From NCBI GenBank assembly GCA_002378665.1, contig DFSO01000037.1, positions 1 to 23,857 on the forward strand: a stretch of 23,857 bases of DNA, written 5' to 3'. The notes beneath the pieces were generated by a model. That model had not been told where the DNA came from. It saw nothing but the letters and a program-made list of their open reading frames with translations, and did no database searches. This DNA is from Loktanella sp. UBA3435 (GTDB taxonomy: Bacteria > Pseudomonadota > Alphaproteobacteria > Rhodobacterales > Rhodobacteraceae). Below are positions 7,327 to 14,998 of the stretch, one piece after another. Both the position numbers and the translations under genes were made by a program. Positions within the stretch are counted from its first letter, which is position 1. Each line of letters opens with the position of its first letter.

Positions 7327-9183
7327 ATGCACGCTTACCGTTCCCACTCTTGTGCCGATCTCACTGCCGCCAATGTTGGGGAGACTGTTCGCCTTTCGGG
7401 CTGGGTCAACCGCGTGCGCGATCACGGTGGCATTTTGTTCATCGATTTGCGCGACCATTACGGCATTACCCAAGTGTTGTGTGACCCCGACTCGGCGGCA
7501 TTTGCTGATGTTGAGAAGGTCCGTTCTGAATGGTGTATCCGCATTGATGGTGAGGTGAAGGCCCGCGCGCCTGAGCTGATCAACGCGAAGATCCCAACGG
7601 GTGAAGTTGAGGTTTTTGTACGTTCCATCGAGGTGCTTGGTGCGTCTAAGGAGCTGCCGTTGCAGGTGTTTGGCGATCAGGAATATCCTGAGGAAACACG
7701 CCTGAAGTATCGCTATTTGGACCTGCGCCGTGAGGCGATGCAGGACAATATGAAGCTGCGCTCTGACGTTGTGTCATCGATGCGCAAGCGCATGTGGGAC
7801 AAAGGGTTCCGCGAGTTTCAGACGCCGATTATCACGGCATCATCCCCTGAGGGTGCGCGCGATTTCTTGGTGCCAAGCCGTTTGCATCCGGGCAAGTTTT
7901 ACGCGCTGCCGCAAGCCCCGCAGCAGTTTAAGCAGCTTTTGATGGTGTCGGGCTTTGACAAGTATTTCCAGATCGCGCCGTGTTTCCGCGACGAAGACCC
8001 GCGTGCCGACCGTTCGCCGACCGATTTCTACCAGCTTGACTTGGAGATGTCGTTTGTCGAGCAGCAGGATGTGTTTGACACGATCCAGCCAGTGATCACG
8101 GGGATTTTCGAGGAGTTTGGCAAGGGCCGTAAGGTTGACCAGACGTGGGAGCAGATTTCTTATCGTGATGCCGCCGCTTGGTATGGCTCTGACAAGCCCG
8201 ACCTGCGCAACCCGATCAAGATGCAGGTTGTAAGTGAGCATTTTGCTGGTTCTGGTTTTGCGATTTTCGCGAAGCTGTTGGAGCAAGAGGGCACTGAGGT
8301 CCGCGCTATTCCTGCGCCGACGGGTGGTTCGCGCAAGTTCTGTGACCGTATGAACGCCTTTGCGCAAAAAGAGGGTTTGCCTGGGATGGGCTATATCTTC
8401 TGGCGTGAGAAAACGGCTGATTCCGTTGCGCAAGAGATGGGCATCACTGTGAAAGAGGCGCAGGCGCTGATGAAATCTGGCGAGGTTGCTGGTGGCATGG
8501 AAGCCGCTGGACCGCTTGCCAAGAACATCGGGCCAGAGCGCACAGAAGCTATTCGTGTGCAGCTTGGCCTTGGTCTTGGCGATGCGGCGTTCTTCCTTGG
8601 TGGCAAGCCGAAGGCGTTTGAATCCGTTGCTGGCCGTGCCCGCAACGTGATTGGTGAAGAGCTGGGCCTGACTGATCTGAACCGTTTTGCCTTTGCTTGG
8701 ATCGTCGATTTTCCGATTTACGAGCGTGATGCTGAGACAGGCGAAGTTGACTTTGAACACAACCCGTTCTCGATGCCCCAAGGTGGCATGGAGGCCCTAA
8801 ATGGCGCACCTGAGGATGTGCTAGGCTACCAGTATGACCTTGCGTGCAACGGTTACGAGCTGGTGTCGGGGGCCATTCGGAACCACAAGCCAGAGATCAT
8901 GTTCAAGGCGTTCGAGATTGCGGGTTACGGCAAAGAAGAGGTCGAGAGCCGCTTTGGTGGGATGGTCAACGCGTTCCAATATGGCGCGCCGCCCCACGGT
9001 GGCTGTGCCGCTGGGATCGACCGTATTGTGATGTTGCTGGCCGATGCGACGAACCTGCGCGACGTGATCTTGTTCCCGATGAACCAGCGCGCAGAAGACG
9101 TGATGATGGGCGCGCCCAGCCTGCCCACAAACGAGCAGATGCGCGAATTGCACCTGCGTGCGATCCCGCCAACCAAAGGCTAA
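7327..9183 (+). CDS. aspS: Aspartyl-tRNA synthetase, probably non-discriminating
   Basis: AspRS charges tRNA with aspartate. The 618-residue protein shows an N-terminal OB-fold anticodon-binding domain (about 1-110), a class II catalytic core with motif 2 FRDEDPRADRSPTDFYQLDLEMSF, a bacterial GAD insert (about 290-420) and motif 3 in GCAAGIDRIVMLL. In the OB fold it carries His33 in RDHGG, the position that is His in non-discriminating AspRS (Pseudomonas type) and Leu in the E. coli enzyme; such enzymes also form Asp-tRNA-Asn, later amidated by GatCAB. I chose the ATG at 7327 because GAGGA lies just upstream and homologues begin with this MHAYRSH sequence; an in-frame TTG at 7264 falls in the promoter. 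Confidence 0.97.
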   Translation: MHAYRSHSCADLTAANVGETVRLSGWVNRVRDHGGILFIDLRDHYGITQVLCDPDSAAFADVEKVRSEWCIRIDGEVKARAPELINAKIPTGEVEVFVRSIEVLGASKELPLQVFGDQEYPEETRLKYRYLDLRREAMQDNMKLRSDVVSSMRKRMWDKGFREFQTPIITASSPEGARDFLVPSRLHPGKFYALPQAPQQFKQLLMVSGFDKYFQIAPCFRDEDPRADRSPTDFYQLDLEMSFVEQQDVFDTIQPVITGIFEEFGKGRKVDQTWEQISYRDAAAWYGSDKPDLRNPIKMQVVSEHFAGSGFAIFAKLLEQEGTEVRAIPAPTGGSRKFCDRMNAFAQKEGLPGMGYIFWREKTADSVAQEMGITVKEAQALMKSGEVAGGMEAAGPLAKNIGPERTEAIRVQLGLGLGDAAFFLGGKPKAFESVAGRARNVIGEELGLTDLNRFAFAWIVDFPIYERDAETGEVDFEHNPFSMPQGGMEALNGAPEDVLGYQYDLACNGYELVSGAIRNHKPEIMFKAFEIAGYGKEEVESRFGGMVNAFQYGAPPHGGCAAGIDRIVMLLADATNLRDVILFPMNQRAEDVMMGAPSLPTNEQMRELHLRAIPPTKG

Positions 9184-9185
9184 TG

Positions 9186-9218
9186 GGTTTGGGCGATAAG
9201 ATGCCCAAGCCATTAATT
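9186..9218 (+). terminator. Probable terminator after aspS
   Basis: GGTTTGGGC (9186-9194) pairs with GCCCAAGCC (9203-9211) through nine base pairs with one G-U, closing an 8-base loop, and is followed by ATTAATTT. It starts 3 bp after the aspS stop. Confidence 0.5.
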
Positions 9219-9231
9219 TCCCCGCGCAATT

Positions 9232-9262
9232 TTCATGCCCTCACCTATATTGGGGGCATGAA
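9232..9262 (+). promoter_or_regulatory. Inverted repeat flanking a -10-like box
   Basis: TTCATGCCC (9232-9240) and GGGCATGAA (9254-9262) are exact reverse complements. The 13-bp centre contains TATATT (9246-9251), within ACCTATATTG, the same decamer that carries the -10 box of the Xre-RES promoter at 2653-2662. No good -35 is visible. The arrangement suggests a regulated promoter for the DUF1800-DUF1501 operon 21 bp downstream; that is inference. Confidence 0.45.
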
Positions 9263-9282
9263 CCGCGCAGGACATTGCACCC

Positions 9283-10650
9283 ATGACATTTGATCCAAAC
9301 CTTGCCGCGATCCGTTTTGGGTCTGGGCGCTCGCCGTTATTTGATTTGCCGCGAGAGGCCGATGCGTTGTTGGCCGAGCTTGATACGGGGCAGCTTTATG
9401 ATGTCACTGGATTTGGCGACACGCGTCCGAGCATGGCCGAGTTTCAGGCGGCGGCCAAGGTGGCACGCGCTGCACGCGGCACGGATGCATTAGATGCCGA
9501 AGAGGCTGCGTTTCGCGAGGTGCGCGTTGCTGCAAATACGTTTTATTATGGGGCGGTGCGGTCTGGTTTGGCCCGCCATGTGGGCGCTGAATTCGGGTTT
9601 GCGGCACGGCTGGAAACATTTTGGGCCGACCATTTCACCGTGATCGCCCGTAATGTCGCGCAAAGGCATATGGTTTCGACATTCGTGCAAGACGCCATTC
9701 GACCACATATTCACGGCAGTTTTTCGCAGATGCTCAAGGCCGTGGCGACTCATCCGATGATGTTGATCTATCTCGAACAGACCCGTTCGGTTGGACCGGA
9801 GAGCATTCAGGGCAAACGATTGAAGTGCGGGCTCAACGAGAACCTTGCGCGCGAAATGTTGGAATTGCACACTTTGGGCGTCGGTGGTCCTTATAGCCAA
9901 ACCGATGTGACCGAGCTTGCGGAATTGCTCACGGGGCTGACCTACCGCGCCAAGGATGGGTTCTACTACAATCCGCGATTGGCCGAACCAGGCGCGGAGA
10001 CAGTTCTGGGTGTGACCTATGATGAGGCGGACGGCATTGCTAACATATTGACAGCAATCTATTATTTAGCGTCGCACCCGCAAACAGCCGAACATATTGC
10101 TCGCAAGATTGCGGCGGAATTTGTGGCCGATGAGCCTGATCCAGATTTGATTGATGCCATGAAAGAGGCGTTTGTGGCGACTGACGGCGATTTGCCGACA
10201 GTCTATGGGACGATGTTGGATCATCCCGCCGCTTGGGCGCCAAAGTTGCAAAAGGTCAAATCGCCGTTGCGGTTTATCACCTCGTCAATGCGGGCTTTGG
10301 GCGTGACTGGTGATGCGGTGGCGCAGGCTGACGGGCGCAAAACGCGGGAACTGATTTTGGGGCCGTTGCGGGTGATGGGGCAGCCGTGGGAAAAGCCGAA
10401 TGGTCCTGACGGCTGGCCCGATGAAAGTGCTGCTTGGGTGTCGGCGCAAGGCATGGCGGGGCGGATTAGCTGGGCGATGTCAGCACCGCGGGTTTTGACC
10501 GATGGGCAATTGCCCGACCCGCGTGTTTTTGTTGAGACCGCCCTTGGCGGTTTGGCCAGCCAAGACGTTATTTTTGCAGCAAGTGCAGCCGAAGCGCGCC
10601 CTGACGGGGTTGGTCTTGTGCTTGCCTCGCCCGCTTTTCAAAGGAGTTAA
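9283..10650 (+). CDS. DUF1800 domain protein
   Basis: DUF1800 proteins are widespread, have no established biochemical function and almost always lie beside a DUF1501 gene. This one is 455 residues and shows the family marks: LETFWADHFTV (110-120, the usual FW-x-x-HF core) and NENLAREMLELHTLGV (185-200), followed by a TDVTELAELLTGLTY segment. No N-terminal signal peptide is visible (it begins MTFDPNLAAIRFGSG), although its partner has one. Two nucleotides separate it from the DUF1501 gene, whose ribosome binding site AAAGGAG lies in its last codons. AGGA lies about 11 nt before its own ATG. Confidence 0.9.
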   Translation: MTFDPNLAAIRFGSGRSPLFDLPREADALLAELDTGQLYDVTGFGDTRPSMAEFQAAAKVARAARGTDALDAEEAAFREVRVAANTFYYGAVRSGLARHVGAEFGFAARLETFWADHFTVIARNVAQRHMVSTFVQDAIRPHIHGSFSQMLKAVATHPMMLIYLEQTRSVGPESIQGKRLKCGLNENLAREMLELHTLGVGGPYSQTDVTELAELLTGLTYRAKDGFYYNPRLAEPGAETVLGVTYDEADGIANILTAIYYLASHPQTAEHIARKIAAEFVADEPDPDLIDAMKEAFVATDGDLPTVYGTMLDHPAAWAPKLQKVKSPLRFITSSMRALGVTGDAVAQADGRKTRELILGPLRVMGQPWEKPNGPDGWPDESAAWVSAQGMAGRISWAMSAPRVLTDGQLPDPRVFVETALGGLASQDVIFAASAAEARPDGVGLVLASPAFQRS

Positions 10651-10652
10651 CC

Positions 10653-11855
10653 ATGGATCGCAGGCAATTTATGACGCGGGTTGCGGCATTGGGGTGCTCG
10701 GCTGCGGCCAGCCCATTGGTAACGCCCGTCGCACTGGCTTCAGCCCCTTGGGACACGCGATTGGTGGTCGTGATCTTGCGCGGGGCGATGGATGGATTGG
10801 ATGTTTTCCGCCCACACGGCGACCCTGATTTCGCCCGTTTGCGCAAAACGTTGGGTCAAGATTCGCTAGATTTAACAGGGTTCTATGGGCTTCATCCCGC
10901 GCTGGAGCCGCTTTTGCCTTTGTGGCACGCAGGCGAGTTTGGCGCGGCTAATGCCGTTTCGACCCCTTACCGCGACAAGCGTAGCCATTTTGATGGGCAG
11001 GATATTCTGGAAGCGGGCAAGCCCGGGTTAACGGGCGCCGAGAATGACGGTTGGTTGAACCGCATGATGCAGTCGATTTCGGGCATTACGGGGCAGACCG
11101 CTTTTGCGATTGGCCGTGATCAGCAGTTGATTTTGACGGGTGCTGCCCCTGCGGCTCGCTGGTCGCCTGAGGCCGCGTTGGATTTATCGCCGCAAGCGCA
11201 AAGCCTGTTGGAGTTGGTTTATAGCAACGATCCATTATTTGCGACGGCATCAGCGCAGGCCATTGAAATCGCGAAATCGGTTGAAATGGCGGCCGAAGAT
11301 GACGCGGCGGACGCCGATATGATGATGGCGGATCCGATGATGTCGGGGGTCAGGGCAAATGCGGAGCACGTGCAATTGGCCGAGTTTGCCGCAGCACGGT
11401 TGCGAGATGAGACCCGCATCGCAAGCTTTTCGATCAATGGCTGGGATACGCATCTCCGCCAAGAGGGCGGTTTGAAAACCGCGCTTGGTCGGTTGAGTGA
11501 TACGATCCTGACGCTGCGTACGGGTTTGGGGCCAGTTTGGGAGAAAACGGCTGTGCTGTGTCTGACGGAGTTTGGTCGCACGGCCCATGAAAACGGCACG
11601 CGTGGTACGGATCATGGCACGGGTGGTGCGATGATTTATGCGGGTGGCGCGCTGAATGGCGGGCACGTTTTGGGGGAATGGCCCGGGCTGGCGGAAGCGG
11701 ATCTTTATAACCGCCGCGACTTGATGCCGACGCGTGATGTGCGTGCCTATCCCGCTTGGGTGATGCACGATGTTTTGGGCATCAATCGCACGACGATTGA
11801 GCTTTCGATTTTTCCGGGCCTAGAGATGGGTCGCAATCCGGGCATCGTGGGCTAA
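10653..11855 (+). CDS. DUF1501 protein with Tat signal peptide
   Basis: DUF1501 proteins have an alkaline-phosphatase/sulfatase-like fold and no firm function. The 400-residue protein begins with a twin-arginine signal (MDRRQFMTRV, a hydrophobic stretch, then ALAS-AP as a likely cleavage site), so it is exported folded. Family motifs are VVVILRGAMDGLD (38-50), GFYGLHPALEPL (76-87), SHFDGQDILEAG (111-122), GWDTH (263-267), TEFGRT (305-310) and a DHG at 320-322, all likely metal or substrate contacts. Residues 211-232 form an unusual acidic, Met-rich stretch with six methionines that I do not recall as a family feature. It is the second gene of an operon with DUF1800. Its stop overlaps the end of the convergent response regulator by 4 bp. 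Confidence 0.9.
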   Translation: MDRRQFMTRVAALGCSAAASPLVTPVALASAPWDTRLVVVILRGAMDGLDVFRPHGDPDFARLRKTLGQDSLDLTGFYGLHPALEPLLPLWHAGEFGAANAVSTPYRDKRSHFDGQDILEAGKPGLTGAENDGWLNRMMQSISGITGQTAFAIGRDQQLILTGAAPAARWSPEAALDLSPQAQSLLELVYSNDPLFATASAQAIEIAKSVEMAAEDDAADADMMMADPMMSGVRANAEHVQLAEFAAARLRDETRIASFSINGWDTHLRQEGGLKTALGRLSDTILTLRTGLGPVWEKTAVLCLTEFGRTAHENGTRGTDHGTGGAMIYAGGALNGGHVLGEWPGLAEADLYNRRDLMPTRDVRAYPAWVMHDVLGINRTTIELSIFPGLEMGRNPGIVG

Positions 11856-12568
11856 AGCGGGCGGTTTGTATCCAACCGTGAGTTTACCATCGCGCCAAGT
11901 GCGATTAAATCCGCCTCTGTCGAGGTGCCCTGTCGGTATTTGCGGGCCACGGCACTGGCTGCATTGCCCAGATCGTCGTCTTTGACCGACTGTGCGATGC
12001 CCTGCAGAAATTGGGTCACATAGCCAAGGCTTTCGCGGGCATCACCGCTGCCGATGACGGCGGCCATATGGGTGAGATCGTCCTGATAGGCAATTAGGTC
12101 TGGATTGACGGATTCGTCGGTCACCAACCTTGGCCCCGGAGGTTGCCTGTTGGTGGGCAGGTGGGACAGGATCGCGGATTGGAATGCCGCAAGGCTTGAA
12201 ATGGGCTTCGGCATGAAACCGTTGGCCCCACACGCGAGCACCGCCTCTTGCAGGATAGAATCGCCGCTGGTGCCAAGGATGACATCAATCCGCGGAATGG
12301 CTTTTGCGCAGGTTGCAATGAGGTCGAGACCCGATCCGTCGGGCAGGCCGACATCAACGATCAGCACCGTGGGCCGGTACACCCCGAGATGTTTGCGTGC
12401 GTGTTCAAGTGTATCCGCCCGCCTGATCCGCGCCCCAGATCGCAAGCACAATAGGCGCAGGGCCTCGCAGGCGAAGCGGCTATCTTCGACCACAAGCACC
12501 GTGACACCCAAAAGTGGGCGTCGTGCCGTGGGCGGTCGGGTGGTCATGAAATCGTCGAGCGGGTCCAT
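11852..12568 (-). CDS. Orphan response regulator (REC domain, helical C-terminus)
   Basis: A receiver domain occupies about residues 22-140 and has all phosphorelay residues: Glu28-Asp29, phospho-acceptor Asp72 in LIVDVGLPDGSG, Thr100 in LGTSGD and Lys121 in MPKPIS. The remaining 100 residues look helical and match no DNA-binding or output domain I know; they may bind a partner. No histidine kinase is adjacent. I chose the ATG at 12568 (238 residues) because GAGGA lies 7 nt upstream; an ATG at 12616 would add 16 residues but its only purine stretch nearly touches the start codon. The last 4 bp overlap the DUF1501 gene tail to tail. Confidence 0.8.
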   Translation of the reverse strand: MDPLDDFMTTRPPTARRPLLGVTVLVVEDSRFACEALRLLCLRSGARIRRADTLEHARKHLGVYRPTVLIVDVGLPDGSGLDLIATCAKAIPRIDVILGTSGDSILQEAVLACGANGFMPKPISSLAAFQSAILSHLPTNRQPPGPRLVTDESVNPDLIAYQDDLTHMAAVIGSGDARESLGYVTQFLQGIAQSVKDDDLGNAASAVARKYRQGTSTEADLIALGAMVNSRLDTNRPL

Positions 12569-12700
12569 TGGGGCATCCTCGAATCCTGTTGCATTGCGTC
12601 TATTGAGCGCAGCCATTTCCTAAGGTTCGGTTAAGCCTGACATTGCGCGAGGCGGTTTTGCGCGACATAAGGTGGACAACCAAAGCTGGGGAGAAAGCAT

Positions 12701-13105
12701 ATGATCGGACGTCTTAATCACGTGGCAATTGCGGTGCCTGATCTGGAGGCCGCGGCAGCACAGTATCGCAATACGCTGGGCGCTGATGTTGGACCTGCGC
12801 AGGACGAGCCTGATCACGGGGTGACGGTGGTTTTCATCACCTTGCCCAATACGAAGATTGAGCTGTTGTATCCGCTGGGCGAGAATTCCCCGATCAACGG
12901 GTTTTTGGAAAAGAACCCGTCGGGTGGCATCCATCATATCTGCTATGAGGTCGATGATATCTTGGCGGCGCGTGACCATTTGTTGTCTGAAGGTGCGCGG
13001 GTTTTGGGGACGGGCGAGCCAAAGATTGGTGCCCATGGCAAACCTGTTTTATTTTTGCACCCCAAGGACTTTAACGGCTGCTTGGTCGAGCTAGAACAAG
13101 TGTAA
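12701..13105 (+). CDS. mce: Methylmalonyl-CoA epimerase
   Basis: The enzyme interconverts the (S) and (R) forms of methylmalonyl-CoA, linking propionyl-CoA carboxylation to the B12-dependent mutase. The 134-residue protein is a two-module vicinal-oxygen-chelate fold. Metal-binding residues fit the family: His7 in LNHVAIAV, Glu54 in TKIELLYPL, His78 or His79 in GGIHHICYEV and Glu130 in CLVELEQV. GGGGAG precedes the ATG. It is followed 61 bp later by a DUF1467 gene, a gene order typical of Rhodobacterales and other alphaproteobacteria, though a dispersed repeat sits between them. The mutase and propionyl-CoA carboxylase are not in the window. Confidence 0.95.
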   Translation: MIGRLNHVAIAVPDLEAAAAQYRNTLGADVGPAQDEPDHGVTVVFITLPNTKIELLYPLGENSPINGFLEKNPSGGIHHICYEVDDILAARDHLLSEGARVLGTGEPKIGAHGKPVLFLHPKDFNGCLVELEQV

Positions 13106-13114
13106 GAGATTTTG

Positions 13115-13156
13115 TGCCTCCGGCGGAGGTATTTGCGATCAGAAGAAATGAAAGGA
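13115..13156 (+). repeat. GCCTCCGGCGG dispersed repeat, copy B
   Basis: TGCCTCCGGCGGAGGTATTT followed by the purine-rich GCGATCAGAAGAAATGAAAGGA lies between mce and the DUF1467 gene. The last AAAGGA (13151-13156) is the likely ribosome binding site of the DUF1467 gene, so the repeat supplies translation signals here. GCCTCCGGCGGAGG can also fold (CCTCCG against CGGAGG with no proper loop, so pairing is imperfect). Confidence 0.55.
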
Positions 13157-13166
13157 CCCGCATTCG

Positions 13167-13469
13167 ATGGGTATTACCTCAGCAATCGTCTTGTTTGCCG
13201 TGATTTGGTTCATGGTGTTGTTTATCGTGCTGCCGCTTGGGCTTCAGACCCAGACAGAGGCAGGTGAGGTTGTGCCAGGCACGCCGGGCTCTGCGCCAGC
13301 GAACCTGAACGTGCGGCGCAAGGTTAAGATCACGTCGATCTGGGCTGTTGGTCTTTGGATCATCATTGCGGGCACGATCCTGTCGGGCGCAATCACCGTG
13401 CGCGATCTGGATTGGTTTAACCGAATGGCGACCCCAGAGGTTAGCTTAACCGATGGTACAGATGGGTAA
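13167..13469 (+). CDS. DUF1467 family membrane protein
   Basis: This 100-residue protein has two transmembrane segments, at about 5-27 (SAIVLFAVIWFMVLFIVLPL) and 56-78 (ITSIWAVGLWIIIAGTILSG), joined by a conserved loop with LGLQTQTEAGEVVPGTPGSAP and NVRRKVK. This is the DUF1467 signature; the function is unknown. It follows mce as in many relatives, perhaps by shared transcription only. AAAGGA lies 10 nt before the ATG. The last 29 bp overlap the convergent EI24/CysZ-like gene. Confidence 0.88.
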   Translation: MGITSAIVLFAVIWFMVLFIVLPLGLQTQTEAGEVVPGTPGSAPANLNVRRKVKITSIWAVGLWIIIAGTILSGAITVRDLDWFNRMATPEVSLTDGTDG

Positions 13470-14136
13470 ATGTTGCCGCCCCTAGGATCGGAATAAACAG
13501 GTTTACCAGCGGGATCGAAAGCGGCATCGCCATGAGGCAACCTGCGAGCCAGATTTTGCCGCTGTGCTTTTTGCGCAAAACCTTGGCCTCGGCCCGTCCG
13601 ATGCGGCGCATGGCGGCGAGTTGGAAATACTCGCGACCCAAGAGATACCCGTTGAGCGCAAAGAAAATCGGCACGGCGAAGAATGGCAACATCGAGTAAA
13701 GCACAAAGGCCAAGATATTCGCCCCGATCAGCACGCCGAGGAAGTTGACCGTATCGCGCAGGCCTTCCCAAAAGTTGGCACGCGGCACGCTGGGCAGGGT
13801 GGGATAGTGCACCTCCTCGACCGCTTGGGCCACGTCGTCTAGGAACAGCGACGTCATCGCAGAGGCGACGGGGACCATCAGGAATACCGAAAGCAGGATC
13901 ATCAGGCCAAGCGAGCCCCAGCCGAGGAGGTCGCCAAGCCATGTGACTTCGCCCACGAACGGCAGGGAGATCCCGCCCGCCGCGAAGGCTTGGATGATCC
14001 AGAGCAGACCTGCGTAAGTGGCGACCAGTAAACCAATTGTCAGCCCGATCCCAAGCAGCAGAACGCGTCGAAATTTAGGATCAGGAAGCTGCGCCAAGGC
14101 CTTGAAAAACGACGAGAAAATCATGTGCGCATCCAT
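13441..14136 (-). CDS. EI24/CysZ-like membrane protein
   Basis: The 231-residue protein has several hydrophobic segments, at about 24-50 (VLLLGIGLTIGLLVATYAGLLWII), 70-95 (LGSLGLMILLSVFLMVPVASAM), a hairpin near 135-165 (GVLIGANILAFVLYSMLPFFAVPIFFALNG in parts) and a pair near 195-225. This layout and the LNGYLLGREYFQLAAMRR segment fit the EI24 domain family that includes the CysZ sulfate channel, but no cys genes adjoin, so sulfate transport is not claimed. Its start lies inside the end of the nitroreductase gene (16-bp overlap), so the two are translated together. Confidence 0.8.
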   Translation of the reverse strand: MDAHMIFSSFFKALAQLPDPKFRRVLLLGIGLTIGLLVATYAGLLWIIQAFAAGGISLPFVGEVTWLGDLLGWGSLGLMILLSVFLMVPVASAMTSLFLDDVAQAVEEVHYPTLPSVPRANFWEGLRDTVNFLGVLIGANILAFVLYSMLPFFAVPIFFALNGYLLGREYFQLAAMRRIGRAEAKVLRKKHSGKIWLAGCLMAMPLSIPLVNLFIPILGAATFTHLYHRLS

Positions 14137-14699
14137 GTGGTGATGGCGGAAAGATCGGGGCGCGGGCGCTCTGGTGGGGCACTGGTCTCGGTGCCGATGT
14201 GGATGAACCCTGCGATGGATTCGTCCTTTGTGAGCGCGAAGGATTCCTCAATGAATGTGCGGTCGTGGCTCATCCAGCCCGAGAGCCAGTTGGCACCCCA
14301 GCCTGCGGCAAGTGCCGCGTTAACCATCGCGTTGCAGACGGCGCCTGCGGAATAGATTTGTTCGATGGCGGGGATTTTGTCCGATGGTTTCGGGCTGCTG
14401 ATGACGGCCACGGCGAGGTCAGCCGTTGCGAATTGTGCGATTGCTTTTTCGATCTTTTCGGGGTCGATGTTCAGGGCAGCGCCACGGGCGGGGACGTCTT
14501 TTGCCAAACGCGACAGAGCCTCTTTCTCCAGCACGATAAACCGCCAAGGTTCCAGCTTACCATGATCAGGCGTGCGGGCCGCGGCCGTCAGGATTACATG
14601 CAGCTCTTCGGCGTTTGGCACAGGGGTTGTCAACGTCTTGGCAGGGCGCGAGCGGCGGGTGAGCAGGAAGTCGAGAGCGGCTTGGTTTTTGGCTGGCAT
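14121..14699 (-). CDS. YdjA-like nitroreductase
   Basis: The 192-residue protein belongs to the small nitroreductase group typified by E. coli YdjA: homodimeric FMN enzymes using NAD(P)H. The family patterns are LLTRRSRPAKTL near the N-terminus (FMN phosphate contacts), AAARTPDHGKLEPWRFIVLE at about 39-58, and AGAVCNAMVNAALAAGWGANWLSGW in the second half. I placed the start at 14699 because AAGGAC lies 7 nt upstream and homologues begin close to this point; an in-frame extension to 14816 would overlap the promoter side of the divergent 58-residue gene. It overlaps the EI24 gene downstream. The natural substrate is unknown. Confidence 0.9.
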   Translation of the reverse strand: MPAKNQAALDFLLTRRSRPAKTLTTPVPNAEELHVILTAAARTPDHGKLEPWRFIVLEKEALSRLAKDVPARGAALNIDPEKIEKAIAQFATADLAVAVISSPKPSDKIPAIEQIYSAGAVCNAMVNAALAAGWGANWLSGWMSHDRTFIEESFALTKDESIAGFIHIGTETSAPPERPRPDLSAITTWMRT

Positions 14700-14807
14700 G
14701 ATGCGTCCTTTGCGGTGTTGCCCATCAGATATGGACTGTGTGCTGTCTGGGCAAGGTTGTTGGGCACCGATATCCGCGATAGGGTGTCGGTAACAAGGAG
14801 CTTTGCC

Positions 14808-14984
14808 ATGAAACAAGTGACCAAACCAGCGATCGACGACGACCTGATCCAGCAGTTCTTGAACAAGGGCGGCAAGGTGACCAAGGGCAAAACCAAGCCA
14901 CCAAAGCCAGAGCTAGGCCTGAGCAACAATTCTTGGAACAATCCTTATACCAAGGAAGAAAAAGCGGCGATGAAGAAGCCTTAA
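14808..14984 (+). CDS. Small lysine-rich hypothetical protein (58 aa)
   Basis: This short gene begins at an ATG 7 nt after a strong AAGGAG (14795-14800) and is divergent from the nitroreductase gene with about 108 bp between starts. The product is very basic: 12 lysines of 58, in the middle (KGGKVTKGKTKPPKPE) and at the end (KEEKAAMKKP), plus a short N-terminal helix (DDDLIQQFLNK) and a polar SNNSWNNPYT patch. I do not recognise a named family. It has no signal peptide or membrane segment. It is followed after 14 nt by the Rieske-like gene, whose ribosome binding site touches its stop codon, so the two probably form one operon. Confidence 0.7.
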   Translation: MKQVTKPAIDDDLIQQFLNKGGKVTKGKTKPPKPELGLSNNSWNNPYTKEEKAAMKKP

Positions 14985-14998
14985 GGGCGGTTTTGAGA

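Noticed and set aside
7840..8781. Open frame of 313 codons on the minus strand inside aspS
   Set aside because: It is antisense to conserved AspRS motifs, and its residues (many Arg, Leu, His) are typical of a frame shadow.
14199..14807. Long frame continuous with the 58-residue gene
   Set aside because: Its first 203 codons are antisense to the nitroreductase; the AAGGAG before 14808 marks the true start.
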